A DNA stretch of 21,110 nt from positions 1 through 21,110 of the IMG/VR virus record IMGVR_UViG_3300036651_001444; one strand, written 5' to 3'. Each line of letters begins with the position of its first letter. Positions within the stretch are counted from its first letter, which is position 1. Shown here one piece after another: positions 1-6,721 of the stretch. Below the pieces are notes generated by a model. The model made no database searches and had not been told where the DNA came from. It saw only the letters and a list, made by a program, of their open reading frames with translations. The translations under genes and the position numbers were made by a program. This stretch comes from a virus.

Positions 1-99
1 GAGCGGCGCTTCGGTGCGATCGACCGTGCCGGTGTCGGAGAGCGCGGCCAGCATTCGGTCTTGAACGGCCGCGAGTTGCGTGCTATCGATCAGCGCCAT
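1..99 (-). CDS. Partial uncharacterised protein, head-completion region (runs off left edge)
   Basis: The ATG at 97-99 opens a frame that stays open to the window edge, giving 33 residues that begin MALIDSTQLAAVQDRM. The start overlaps the stop of the gene before it as TGATG, a typical translational-coupling junction. Its place after the capsid gene and two small genes is where tailed phages usually encode head-tail connector or stopper proteins. That role is inferred from position only, because too little sequence is visible to recognise a family. Confidence 0.6.
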   Translation of the reverse strand, partial: MALIDSTQLAAVQDRMLAALSDTGTVDRTEAPL

Positions 100-560
100 C
101 AGTCGATCCCCCGGAACGTGTCGCCGTAGGGCGAACCGCTCAAGCGCGGGCTGTTGGCGTCGAGGAACGCCGGTATCGGCTCGGCGATCACATCGGCGAC
201 GGAGATCGGGGCGGGTTGCGTAATCCGCCCGCCCGAGACGCCGCGCCGGTGCTGTGCCAGCCGTTCGAGCTTCGTGATCTCCGTCTGCGCGTTGGCGCGC
301 AGCGTTTGCACGTGATCGAACCGCTGGCTGTCGCTGATCGCCGTACCGGACTCGCTGATGTTGACCGCAGCACGGAGGGAGCCGAGCACCATATCGCAGC
401 AGGCTCGGGTGAAGTACGCCTGCTGCAGACGCGGATAGACAGTCGCTTTGTCGGCGTAGAACGCCCAGACCATCTCCTGGTTCGCCGCCAGCCGGCCGTC
501 CGGCGTGTCGCCGATCGAGATGATCACAAACGCCTGGATATCCGCGTCGGTGTACGGCAT
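99..560 (-). CDS. Uncharacterised protein, possible head-tail adaptor (153 aa)
   Basis: This frame starts at an ATG preceded by GGAG about 10 nt upstream and ends in TGA, overlapping the next start. The N-terminal half is mixed, with an acidic start and the stretch GDTPDGRLAANQEMVW. Residues around 80-105 form a charged helix with coiled-coil character (RFDHVQTLRANAQTEITKLE). The C-terminus is Pro/Ser-rich. I do not recognise a family. The position two genes after the major capsid protein, directly before another small gene, suggests a head-completion or adaptor protein. That is inference from synteny only. Confidence 0.6.
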   Translation of the reverse strand: MPYTDADIQAFVIISIGDTPDGRLAANQEMVWAFYADKATVYPRLQQAYFTRACCDMVLGSLRAAVNISESGTAISDSQRFDHVQTLRANAQTEITKLERLAQHRRGVSGGRITQPAPISVADVIAEPIPAFLDANSPRLSGSPYGDTFRGID

Positions 561-578
561 CGCGCTTTGGCTCCGCTA

Positions 579-1016
579 CTAGCTCGGTTCCACCACCGGC
601 GCGACCACGACCGGCTGCGCTGCGGCTGCTTCGGCCGCGGTCGGCCCGCCAGACCGCTGCGGCGTCTCGGGCACGCTGCCCTCAGCCGGCGTTGCCGGAG
701 CCTGCGTCTGCGGCGCGTTCTGCAGCAGCACCGGAGCCTGCTGCGGCTGCCCTTCCTTCGGCTGCGAGGTCGAGCGCAAGCCTTCCTCGTCGTAGGCGCG
801 CTCGTACTCGGCTGCCGGGCGGATCGCGTGCGTGCCGAGCAGATAGTCGAGATCCCAGGTCACGTCGTCTTTCGTGACCAGATCGCCCTTCACCGCGTCC
901 GCGCCGATCGCGTCAACCATGACCTCGAACACGCGCACCGGCTGCTCGACCGGCGCTTGCGGCGCTGCCGCGGCGACGACCGGATCGCCGTTCTCATCGC
1001 GTTGAATCCGTGCCAT
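579..1016 (-). CDS. Uncharacterised capsid-adjacent protein with Pro/Ala-rich tail (145 aa)
   Basis: A strong ribosome-binding site, AGGAGG with 8 nt spacing, precedes the ATG. Residues about 28-75 look like a small folded domain (VRVFEVMVDAIGADAVKGD, then LLGTHAIRP). It resembles the short proteins often found just after phage capsid genes, in which a 'kGd..t' segment precedes an 'LL..gaIrp' segment; this resemblance is from memory. From about residue 80 on, the sequence is low-complexity (Pro, Ala, Gln, Thr, Val) and probably disordered. It follows the capsid gene after a 73-nt gap containing one copy of the recurrent TTCGCC element, so it may have its own promoter or control site. Confidence 0.6.
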   Translation of the reverse strand: MARIQRDENGDPVVAAAAPQAPVEQPVRVFEVMVDAIGADAVKGDLVTKDDVTWDLDYLLGTHAIRPAAEYERAYDEEGLRSTSQPKEGQPQQAPVLLQNAPQTQAPATPAEGSVPETPQRSGGPTAAEAAAAQPVVVAPVVEPS

Positions 1017-1064
1017 CTCGGATACCTCCTGTGCTACCGCGCGCCTATCTTCTGGAAGGACACG

Positions 1065-1082
1065 CTCTATCTAACGGGCGAA
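1065..1082 (-). promoter_or_regulatory. Recurrent TTCGCC element, copy A
   Basis: On the minus strand it reads TTCGCCCGTTAGATAGAG, just after the capsid stop codon and about 60 nt before the start at 1016. It shares TTCGCC and the AGATAGA core with copies at 2643, 7983, 11181, 13101 and 20695 (the last two cores are variant). Its function is unknown; promoter or operator is inferred from its repeated placement before genes. Confidence 0.45.
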
Positions 1083-1089
1083 TCGGAAG

Positions 1090-2112
1090 CTAAACGGTCA
1101 TCACCGCAATGCCGAACGGGTGGTAGAGTGCCGGTCCGCCGTTGTGCCCGTCGTGGACCTCGATATGGCGCGGCGGGCGTCCGCCGTCCTTTGCCGAGTC
1201 CCAGACCAGCATGTACGGGCCGCTGCCGCCGTCGCCCTGGTTGACGTTGAGCGTGCAGCGGTATTCGCCCAGCATGTCGCCGTTGGTGCGTTTGCCGACG
1301 ACGATCACCTTGTTGTTCGGGATGAACAACTGGAAGGTGCTGGTGTCGTCGTAGTAGCCGCCGTCGTAGACGGTGATGTCCGGCAGATCGTCCATCGCCA
1401 TCAGTTGATTGACGCCGGCCGGGCCGTTGATCGTGGACAGACCAGCGCCACGCCGACCGCCCAAGTCCGCCTGGTTGGTGTTCGAGAGCAGCGAGTTAAA
1501 GGTCGTGCGGTTCATCCACGCCTTTGCGCCCGTGCCGAACGACAGGCTGTAGCCGCGCTGCTTGAGTTGCACCGTCCGCATATCGGCGAGCGGCGTCGCC
1601 GTCGCCACGGTCGCCCAGGGCACGGCCGCGGAGAACGTCTGCAGCGTGAACGTGTCGGTCGCCATGACGATGTTGCCCTGCGCCACGCTGTAGGTGCCGG
1701 TGGCGAGCAACGTCCAGATGATCGACTCGATCCGGTCGTAACGCCGTTGCAAGAGCTGCGCCTGCAACTCGGCGACCTTCTCGGTGAGGTTGACGCGGCC
1801 GGAGAGCGTGCCGAGCTGGCGCGCCCGCAGCAGTTCGCGCTCATTCACTTCGAGATATTCGCCGTAGTAGCCCGGCTCGAAGCGATAGGTCGATGCGCCG
1901 ATCCGCTTCACATGGTTCGGCAGGCCACCAAGCCCGCGAATCTGCTGCAGACCGATGTAGTTCCCGCGCTGGTCCCACTCAATCACGTCATCTTCGACGT
2001 TCTTGATCGGGAAGTCTTGGAAAATGGGCCGGTTCGCCTCAAGCGCCGGCACAAGTTCCTGGGCGATCTGGTTGAGCGTAATATTGTCCGGATACCCGTA
2101 ATCGATGGCCAT
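1090..2112 (-). CDS. Major capsid protein, lambda gpE-like (340 aa)
   Basis: This protein would form the icosahedral head shell. Length and sequence fit the phage major capsid protein E family (HK97 fold). The N-terminal region LEANRPIFQDFPIKNVEDD, followed by an aromatic EWDQRGNYIG stretch, is typical. So are the helical segment NLTEKVAELQAQLLQRRYDRIE, presumably the spine helix, and the C-terminal part rich in beta strands (FIPNNKVIVVGKRTNG, YMLVWDSAKDGG). The ATG follows GAGG/AAGGG. It lies directly after a gpD-like gene, the same D-then-E order as in lambda, which supports the call. Identification is from memory of the family; no search was run. Confidence 0.9.
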   Translation of the reverse strand: MAIDYGYPDNITLNQIAQELVPALEANRPIFQDFPIKNVEDDVIEWDQRGNYIGLQQIRGLGGLPNHVKRIGASTYRFEPGYYGEYLEVNERELLRARQLGTLSGRVNLTEKVAELQAQLLQRRYDRIESIIWTLLATGTYSVAQGNIVMATDTFTLQTFSAAVPWATVATATPLADMRTVQLKQRGYSLSFGTGAKAWMNRTTFNSLLSNTNQADLGGRRGAGLSTINGPAGVNQLMAMDDLPDITVYDGGYYDDTSTFQLFIPNNKVIVVGKRTNGDMLGEYRCTLNVNQGDGGSGPYMLVWDSAKDGGRPPRHIEVHDGHNGGPALYHPFGIAVMTV

Positions 2113-2177
2113 ATGCCCTTACCTCGCACCGTCGCTTGCAGCGACACGTTGTTGTGCCTCTCCGTTTCGCTGAGCGG

Positions 2178-2600
2178 TTACGGCCCGGTCAGGACGAACT
2201 CGCCGTTACCGATCACGCGGCCGGCCTTCGCCAGTCCCGCGGCGTCCTGGTTGGGGATGTCGGCGATCGCGAACACGCCGGAGACGTACACATCGGCGGT
2301 GGGGTCGGTGATGCCGTACTGCCCGCCGCCCGCGACGATGCCGCCTGAGCCGCGGGTGATGTTGCCCGCGGCGTCGGTGATGCAGTCGTACGGCAGGATG
2401 CGGTTCGGGTTCTGCGTGCCGTCCGAGTTGCCGGAGGCGTAGGCCGCGAACACGCCGGGGGAGGCGGTGATCTCGCCGAGCAGCGTGCCCGCCGCGAACG
2501 TGGTGGACGGCTTGAGCGCGACCGCGCGCTTCAGCGCCTCGTCGCCGCCGTAGAGCGGCGTGACCGTCTTGTAACTGTAGGTCTGGATTGCAGCGCCCAT
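2178..2600 (-). CDS. Head decoration protein, lambda gpD-like (140 aa)
   Basis: The protein is small, Gly/Ala/Thr-rich and beta-structured. Its pattern (ALKPSTTFAAGTLLGEIT, then ILPYDCITDAAGNIT, then VYVSGVFAIADI) matches bacteriophage lambda head decoration protein D relatives. Such proteins bind as trimers on the expanded capsid and stabilise it against the pressure of packaged DNA. The length is close to the usual 110-140 residues. The ATG has AAGGAG 8 nt upstream. It sits between the scaffold/protease gene and the major capsid gene, as expected. A recurrent TTCGCC element lies in the 80-nt gap before it. Confidence 0.85.
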   Translation of the reverse strand: MGAAIQTYSYKTVTPLYGGDEALKRAVALKPSTTFAAGTLLGEITASPGVFAAYASGNSDGTQNPNRILPYDCITDAAGNITRGSGGIVAGGGQYGITDPTADVYVSGVFAIADIPNQDAAGLAKAGRVIGNGEFVLTGP

Positions 2601-2642
2601 CTGGCTTGCTCCTTGTGTGCTGCTACTGGTTGATAGAGAGGC

Positions 2643-2660
2643 GTCTATCTCTCGGGCGAA
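2643..2660 (-). promoter_or_regulatory. Recurrent TTCGCC element, copy B
   Basis: On the minus strand it reads TTCGCCCGAGAGATAGAC, about 54 nt before the decoration-protein start. Its last six bases, GATAGA, are followed after a short spacer by TCTATC, so this copy can also fold into a 6-bp stem. A GGCGC-aaa-GCGCC mini-hairpin lies at 2667-2679, between the scaffold stop and this element; it has no T tract, so it is not called a terminator. Confidence 0.45.
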
Positions 2661-2680
2661 GCGATAGGCGCAAAGCGCCG

Positions 2681-3244
2681 CTAGTTGTGCTGTTTCGCGA
2701 ACGACGCTTTGAGGTTCTTGTAGGCGTCGGTCTGGCGCACCGCGTTGAGCGCCTCCTCGCGCTGCGCCTTTTCCTCTTCCTCGGTCAGTTGCGGATCGCC
2801 GCTGAACGTGGCCGGGTTGGAGTGGTGCGGGTCGAGCACGACGCTCTGGCCGGGCTGCGGGCGTGCCTGCGCGAACTGTTGCGGGCGACTGCCCTCTTGC
2901 GCCCGCAACTCCTCAACGCGGCTATGCGACTCGGCGAAGCCGGAGAAGTTGGCCGTACCGTGCTCGTAGTCGTCGGTGGCAGCGCGCGAGAACTTAGCGA
3001 TCAACGCCTCGCGCTCGGCCGTGGTGGCGCGACCCTCACGAATCAGACCATCGGCGAAGCCGGTTGCCTCGCTGGTGATGCGCTTCGCCCGCTCGGTGCG
3101 GACTTCGGCCTGCATCGCGACGAACGCCGGGTCGCTCTCGACCGAGAACGTCGCCGGCCGATCGACGATGCGATCGATCTCAGCCTGCTCTTCGGCCGAC
3201 ACGTTGCCCCCGAAGAGTGCGATCAGCTTTTCCTTGACACTCAT
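2681..3244 (-). CDS. Nested scaffold protein from an internal in-frame start (187 aa)
   Basis: Codon 499 of the polyprotein is an ATG (MSVKEKLIALFGG). It is preceded by a perfect AGGAGG at 3253-3258 with 8 nt spacing, a much stronger site than chance would place inside a gene. The product would be a free, mainly helical, acidic scaffold (for example SAEEQAEIDRIVD and LTEEEEKAQREEALNAV). In lambda C/Nu3 and related phages, a scaffold is likewise made from an internal start in the protease gene, so that scaffold is in excess over protease. The signal is direct; production of the short form is inferred. Confidence 0.7.
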   Translation of the reverse strand: MSVKEKLIALFGGNVSAEEQAEIDRIVDRPATFSVESDPAFVAMQAEVRTERAKRITSEATGFADGLIREGRATTAEREALIAKFSRAATDDYEHGTANFSGFAESHSRVEELRAQEGSRPQQFAQARPQPGQSVVLDPHHSNPATFSGDPQLTEEEEKAQREEALNAVRQTDAYKNLKASFAKQHN

Positions 3245-4738
3245 ATGCTTGCCCTCCTGAGAGCCTGTGCCGGCCGAGAAGATCGGCCGTCCCGCCTGGC
3301 CCTGCCCTTCGCACGTCGCCCCGTGCTGCGTGGCCAGGTCGTGCGCTTGCTGGATGGCGTTCGCCTCATGGCGGCTCGCCATGTTCGCCGGTGGGTTGCA
3401 GGTCGCGCCGTGCCGTACAGCCGCGTCGTGGATGTCCTGAATCGCGTACTGGCCGTGCGCCGTGTTGTGGCTCATGCCGCGCGGGGCGAAGTCAGCCGTA
3501 CCGTTCATCCCTGCCGCCTCCTGCGCCATGCTCATCAGCGCCATGCCCATGACGCGCGGACTGGTCGTTAGCCCTAAATGGTCGGGCATCTTCGTCGGCC
3601 GATCCCAGCCGACGCTTAGTTGCCGCTCGCGCGGGTCCAGTTGCGTATCGAGCCAGAGCGGGATCGCGACCTCACCGCGCAGCAGGTCGGGGTCGGCATC
3701 ATCGACGTAGAGCGAGCGCAATTCGCCCGCCCGCCCCTGCAGAAACGGCGTGTGCTCGATGTTGATCGGCACCGGCTCGGCGAAGTTCGTCGCCGCGATC
3801 AGGTTGTCCTCGCGGTCCATCGTGTATTGCTTGTCCGGGTAGTCGCCCGCGCGCCAGACTAGCGCCCGTGGGTAGACCGCGTAGCCGTCCCGCTCCTCGC
3901 GCTCGCCGTCCGCGAACGAGGCCATCCCCGCGAACGAGGCGATGCCCTCGGACTCCTCACCGGCCGCGTGGTCAGCCGTCGCCAGCGACGGCGGCACCTT
4001 CAGTCCTTTGCGCTTGCAGATGCGGCGGATGCCCGCCTCGATCCGCGCTCGCAGCCCCGCGTCCTTGATCGCCGCTACCCGGCTCGCCGCGTTATCGGCA
4101 TGCGCCTGGTCCGGCACCGGAAACGTGCGGTTCGGTCCGGCAAAGTCGCTATCATCGATCGCGTCGCGCTTCTTGGCGTTCAGCACGGCGAAGTTGGCGT
4201 TACCGCTCATATCTGCCGTCTCCTGCACAGACCATTCACATGTGCAACTCGGGTGCGTCCACCAGCAGTCGGGGTTGTCAGGGCTGTACTCGCCTTGCAG
4301 CGACACGCACTTCGGGCAGGTGCCGCCGTCACGGATCACCTTCTTGCCGCGCTTCGTCGATGCGCGTTGGAAGGCGTTCACCTTCGTCTGCTGCGTGACC
4401 GACACCGCGAGTTGCTTCGCCCGCCAGTCGAAACTGGCAAACGCTTTCTGCTGCTTCTCCGGGTCGTCGCCCGCATCCTGGTACTGCGCCTGTGCGCCGC
4501 GCACCACGTCCGCAACGCCGCTATCGAGCGCGCGGGCGACCGTCTTCGTATCGACCGGCTCGCCGGCAGCAGCCGCGACGGCCGCGGCGATCTCGGCCGC
4601 GTGCTGCACGACGGCGCGTTTCGCGTCCTGCGCCCACTGCTCGGCATAGAGCGTGAGCGCGCTCGCCGTCGCAGGCCCTTGCGCCTGTTTCGGCCGCAAA
4701 CCCAGGAGCAGCAGCGCCAGCGCCTTCTTGAGGCTCAT
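2681..4738 (-). CDS. Fused MuF-type head morphogenesis / capsid maturation protease / scaffold polyprotein (685 aa)
   Basis: The start ATG at 4736-4738 overlaps the portal stop as ATGA. Upstream codons in this frame lie inside the portal gene and are excluded. Residues about 1-170 resemble the Mu gpF-like minor head domain, ending in a metal-type cluster C141-x2-C144, H162-P, C165, C167. Residues about 180-250 resemble the DUF6582-type motif (FPVPDQAHADNAASRV, then a basic helix to KVP). Residues about 285-405 look like a capsid maturation protease. The candidate catalytic residues are H329 (NIEHTPF) and S375 (LSVGWD), assigned by family pattern. Two IHDAAVRHGATC-like repeats follow at 432-447 and 461-476. 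The last 187 residues are a helical, charged scaffold-like region with its own internal start. Three functions usually split over two or three genes are joined here. Confidence 0.85.
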   Translation of the reverse strand: MSLKKALALLLLGLRPKQAQGPATASALTLYAEQWAQDAKRAVVQHAAEIAAAVAAAAGEPVDTKTVARALDSGVADVVRGAQAQYQDAGDDPEKQQKAFASFDWRAKQLAVSVTQQTKVNAFQRASTKRGKKVIRDGGTCPKCVSLQGEYSPDNPDCWWTHPSCTCEWSVQETADMSGNANFAVLNAKKRDAIDDSDFAGPNRTFPVPDQAHADNAASRVAAIKDAGLRARIEAGIRRICKRKGLKVPPSLATADHAAGEESEGIASFAGMASFADGEREERDGYAVYPRALVWRAGDYPDKQYTMDREDNLIAATNFAEPVPINIEHTPFLQGRAGELRSLYVDDADPDLLRGEVAIPLWLDTQLDPRERQLSVGWDRPTKMPDHLGLTTSPRVMGMALMSMAQEAAGMNGTADFAPRGMSHNTAHGQYAIQDIHDAAVRHGATCNPPANMASRHEANAIQQAHDLATQHGATCEGQGQAGRPIFSAGTGSQEGKHMSVKEKLIALFGGNVSAEEQAEIDRIVDRPATFSVESDPAFVAMQAEVRTERAKRITSEATGFADGLIREGRATTAEREALIAKFSRAATDDYEHGTANFSGFAESHSRVEELRAQEGSRPQQFAQARPQPGQSVVLDPHHSNPATFSGDPQLTEEEEKAQREEALNAVRQTDAYKNLKASFAKQHN
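3245..3288 (-). promoter_or_regulatory. Internal ribosome-binding site with upstream stem-loop for nested scaffold
   Basis: AGGAGG lies at 3253-3258, 8 nt before the internal ATG. Upstream, GGCCGA (minus strand, 3283-3288) and TCGGCC (3272-3277) can pair across a 5-nt loop. The stem ends 13 nt before the AGGAGG. It could slow elongating ribosomes or shape access to the site, but that is speculation. Confidence 0.55.
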
Positions 4739-6252
4739 GCCGCCTCCTTCGCCGGAGGCTTCTGCTGCTGTTCGTCCTGCTTCTTCTGCGCCTGCTGCAA
4801 CGGCGTCAGCGGTCGGCCGTCCGGCCCGAGCACGGGCGGCGTGGGTGCAACGGCGGGCGGATCGAGCGGGTGCGCCTCGTCGTAGTCGAGGTCGCGATCG
4901 GGCGCGCCCAGCAGTTTGTCGTAGTACGGCAGTTGGCTCGCGCCGACGAACTTCGCCGCCCGCAGCGCCGCAATCGCGCCCATCAGCGCCGGTAGGTCGT
5001 AGCTCTGCGACTCGCCCAGTTGCAGTTCGGGCGCAAGCTTGAGACTGTCCTCGCCGACGTTGAAGATGATCCATTGGCGGATGAAGTCGCGTTGCACGCA
5101 GCGAATCAGCGCCCGGCGAATGAGGCGCACCAAGAGGCCGAACATGTCCTGATGGACGGTCGCCTGTGAGCGGGTGCCGAACTGCGCTTCGCCCTGCGCC
5201 AGCGATTGCAGGGTGATGCCGATCGCGATCTCCAAGTCCTCGTAGTCGATCGCCTTCGCGAACGTCTCGCCGGAGCCGGTCGCCTGCACGACATCGAGTT
5301 TGTAGCCGCCCGGTCCGACCAGCACGCCGCCGTTGCGGTAGAACGTCTCGATCTGGTCGCGGAAGGCGTCCTCTGGCGTCGGCGGCTGATCGCCATCGGT
5401 CAGTTGCCCTAGCGTGTCGGTCAGCGGCGCGAACTCGGTGCCTTCCGCCGTAGTGCCGAACAGCGACGGCGATGCGAACTGCGCCAAATAGCGCAGGTAG
5501 TCCGCGACCAACTGCTGCTTGCGCCACCAGGCGTTGTAGACCGGCCGCAGGATCGACGTACCGCGCGGGTCGTTGTTGTTCGGTGCCCAGGAGAAGATCA
5601 GGAACTTCTCGCGCGGGAACAGGTTCGGCACGTCCTTCGGGTTGAGGATCGTACCGGCGATCACGCTCATCGGTACCTGGGGCGAGCGCCCGAGCAGGCC
5701 GATCACCGTGTTGTAGGCATCGACGACGAAGCTGAGGTTTTCCCAGGGTTTCGGCGCGAGCTGGTCAACGATCGTCGTCGTCGGGCCGAACGCGCCCTTA
5801 CCGATGCGGTAGGACATCTCGACGACTTTGTTGCCGCGCCAGACCGCCTGCGCCAGTTGCAGCAGCACGCTCTCGAAACCTGCACCGGGCAGGTCGTCGA
5901 GCTGGTCAGCCAGCGCGTCGCGGATATCGAGCGCCTTCTGATAGTCGGGGTCTTTCTCGTCCTCGATCGGCGAGCGCAGGCTCGGGCCGTTCTCGATCAC
6001 GGCGGCGGTGAGCAACTGCACGTTGGAGGCTACGGCCGGCTCGAACATCATGCGTTCGTAGAGGTTCGCGCCGAAGTCGCGCGTCGCGTCGTCGATCTTC
6101 TGCGGCAGCGAGCGCGCGTAGTTCCGCAGCCAGACGGCGGCGGTGCCGGCGACTAGCTGCTCGGTGCCATCGACGGGACGTGCGGAACCAGCGGTGGAGA
6201 CGACACCGCTCTTGAGCTTGCGGACGGTCGGCTGGGTTGCTACCACGAACAA
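4735..6252 (-). CDS. Portal protein, DUF935 / Mu gp29-like (505 aa)
   Basis: It should form the dodecameric ring at the capsid vertex through which TerL pumps DNA. Recognisable features are the N-terminal segment LYERMMFEPAVASNVQLLTA, the FLIFSWAPNNNDPRGTSILR stretch and the region DYEDLEIAIGITLQSLAQGE. The last is a hallmark of DUF935 portals. The C-terminal 50 residues are Pro/Gln-rich and probably flexible. An in-frame TGA lies just upstream, so translation must begin at TTG (6250-6252) or GTG (6244-6246). Neither has an ideal ribosome-binding site, so the exact start is open. The stop overlaps the next start (ATGA), so the minor head/protease gene is probably coupled to it. Confidence 0.88.
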   Translation of the reverse strand: MFVVATQPTVRKLKSGVVSTAGSARPVDGTEQLVAGTAAVWLRNYARSLPQKIDDATRDFGANLYERMMFEPAVASNVQLLTAAVIENGPSLRSPIEDEKDPDYQKALDIRDALADQLDDLPGAGFESVLLQLAQAVWRGNKVVEMSYRIGKGAFGPTTTIVDQLAPKPWENLSFVVDAYNTVIGLLGRSPQVPMSVIAGTILNPKDVPNLFPREKFLIFSWAPNNNDPRGTSILRPVYNAWWRKQQLVADYLRYLAQFASPSLFGTTAEGTEFAPLTDTLGQLTDGDQPPTPEDAFRDQIETFYRNGGVLVGPGGYKLDVVQATGSGETFAKAIDYEDLEIAIGITLQSLAQGEAQFGTRSQATVHQDMFGLLVRLIRRALIRCVQRDFIRQWIIFNVGEDSLKLAPELQLGESQSYDLPALMGAIAALRAAKFVGASQLPYYDKLLGAPDRDLDYDEAHPLDPPAVAPTPPVLGPDGRPLTPLQQAQKKQDEQQQKPPAKEAA

Positions 6253-6335
6253 CGCCCCGGATCGTCAACACGACCCAGGGCGCTCATCGCTGGTAGCGAC
6301 AGCGAGGCACGGCGGCGTTCGCTGTCTGCGCGCTA

Positions 6336-6375
6336 TTCGTCTATTAGCTTACACGGATGTGTCAATAGGCGGCAA
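6336..6375 (-). promoter_or_regulatory. Candidate promoter before the portal-to-capsid operon (weak)
   Basis: The 133-nt gap 6253-6385 is the longest untranslated stretch in the head module. On the minus strand it has a perfect TTGACA at 6359-6364, followed by AT-richer sequence with TAATAG and GAATAG. None of these sits at the canonical 16-18 nt spacing. The bases before TTGACA (CGCCTATTGACA) resemble a degenerate TTCGCC element. A small stem (TCGCT-acc-AGCGA) lies nearer the portal start. A promoter is plausible but unproven. Confidence 0.3.
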
Positions 6376-6385
6376 TGACGCGCCA

Positions 6386-6601
6386 TTACTGCTGGTCGAA
6401 GAGACGAGGTATCTTCTCCTGATCGCGCTCCCACTGCCGGTATAATTTCGTGAGCGCCTTCGTCAACGCCCGGATATCGGCAGTGTCTTTGGCGTCTTCA
6501 ACATCGGTATATGTACCCATAGCGATAAGCGCGAAGGAACGAATAATCTCGTCCAACTGCTCGTAGGCTTTCTCACCGCGCTTTCTCTGATATTCGATCA
6601 T
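6386..6601 (-). CDS. Small uncharacterised helical protein (71 aa)
   Basis: This short protein is dominated by charged helices (QRKRGEKAYEQLDEIIRSFA, then IRALTKALTKLYRQWERDQ). It has no Cys, no membrane segment and no motif I recognise. AGGA lies about 8-9 nt before the ATG, and the stop of the previous gene is only 10 nt upstream, so it is likely co-transcribed. It is the last of the small genes between terminase and portal. Function unknown. Confidence 0.55.
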   Translation of the reverse strand: MIEYQRKRGEKAYEQLDEIIRSFALIAMGTYTDVEDAKDTADIRALTKALTKLYRQWERDQEKIPRLFDQQ

Positions 6602-6610
6602 GTCACCATC

Positions 6611-6721
6611 CTACAGCCAGCGGACCAGCACGACGATGAGCCAGACGAAGCCGACCAGCCCCGCGGTCAGCAGCAGGCCGCAGCCGATGCCGATCCAGAG
6701 TTCCGGTGGTGGCTGCGTCAT
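6611..6721 (-). CDS. Single-pass membrane micro-protein (36 aa)
   Basis: The preferred start is the ATG at 6719-6721, which overlaps the previous gene's TGA as ATGA. The frame can be extended upstream to 6814, but that extension overlaps another gene and looks non-coding. The peptide starts MTQPPPELW and then has one hydrophobic segment (IGIGCGLLLTAGLVGFVWLI) ending in VVLVRWL. A membrane micro-protein within a packaging module is unusual. It could be a holin-like or membrane-modifying peptide, but nothing else supports lysis function here. Confidence 0.5.
   Translation of the reverse strand: MTQPPPELWIGIGCGLLLTAGLVGFVWLIVVLVRWL

Noticed and set aside
1120-2442. Long plus-strand open frame opposite the capsid and decoration genes (and similar ones at 216-1244, 2588-3571 and 9260-10429)
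   Set aside because: They lie antisense to well-recognised phage genes, are Arg/Ala/Val-rich with no motifs, and are expected from high GC content.
2667-2679. GGCGC-aaa-GCGCC hairpin after the scaffold stop as a terminator
   Set aside because: The stem is only 5 bp and no T tract follows on the minus strand.
4739-5527. Upstream extension of the MuF/protease frame
   Set aside because: It runs in another frame inside the portal gene and reads as Arg-rich noise; the ATGA overlap at 4735-4738 marks the real start.
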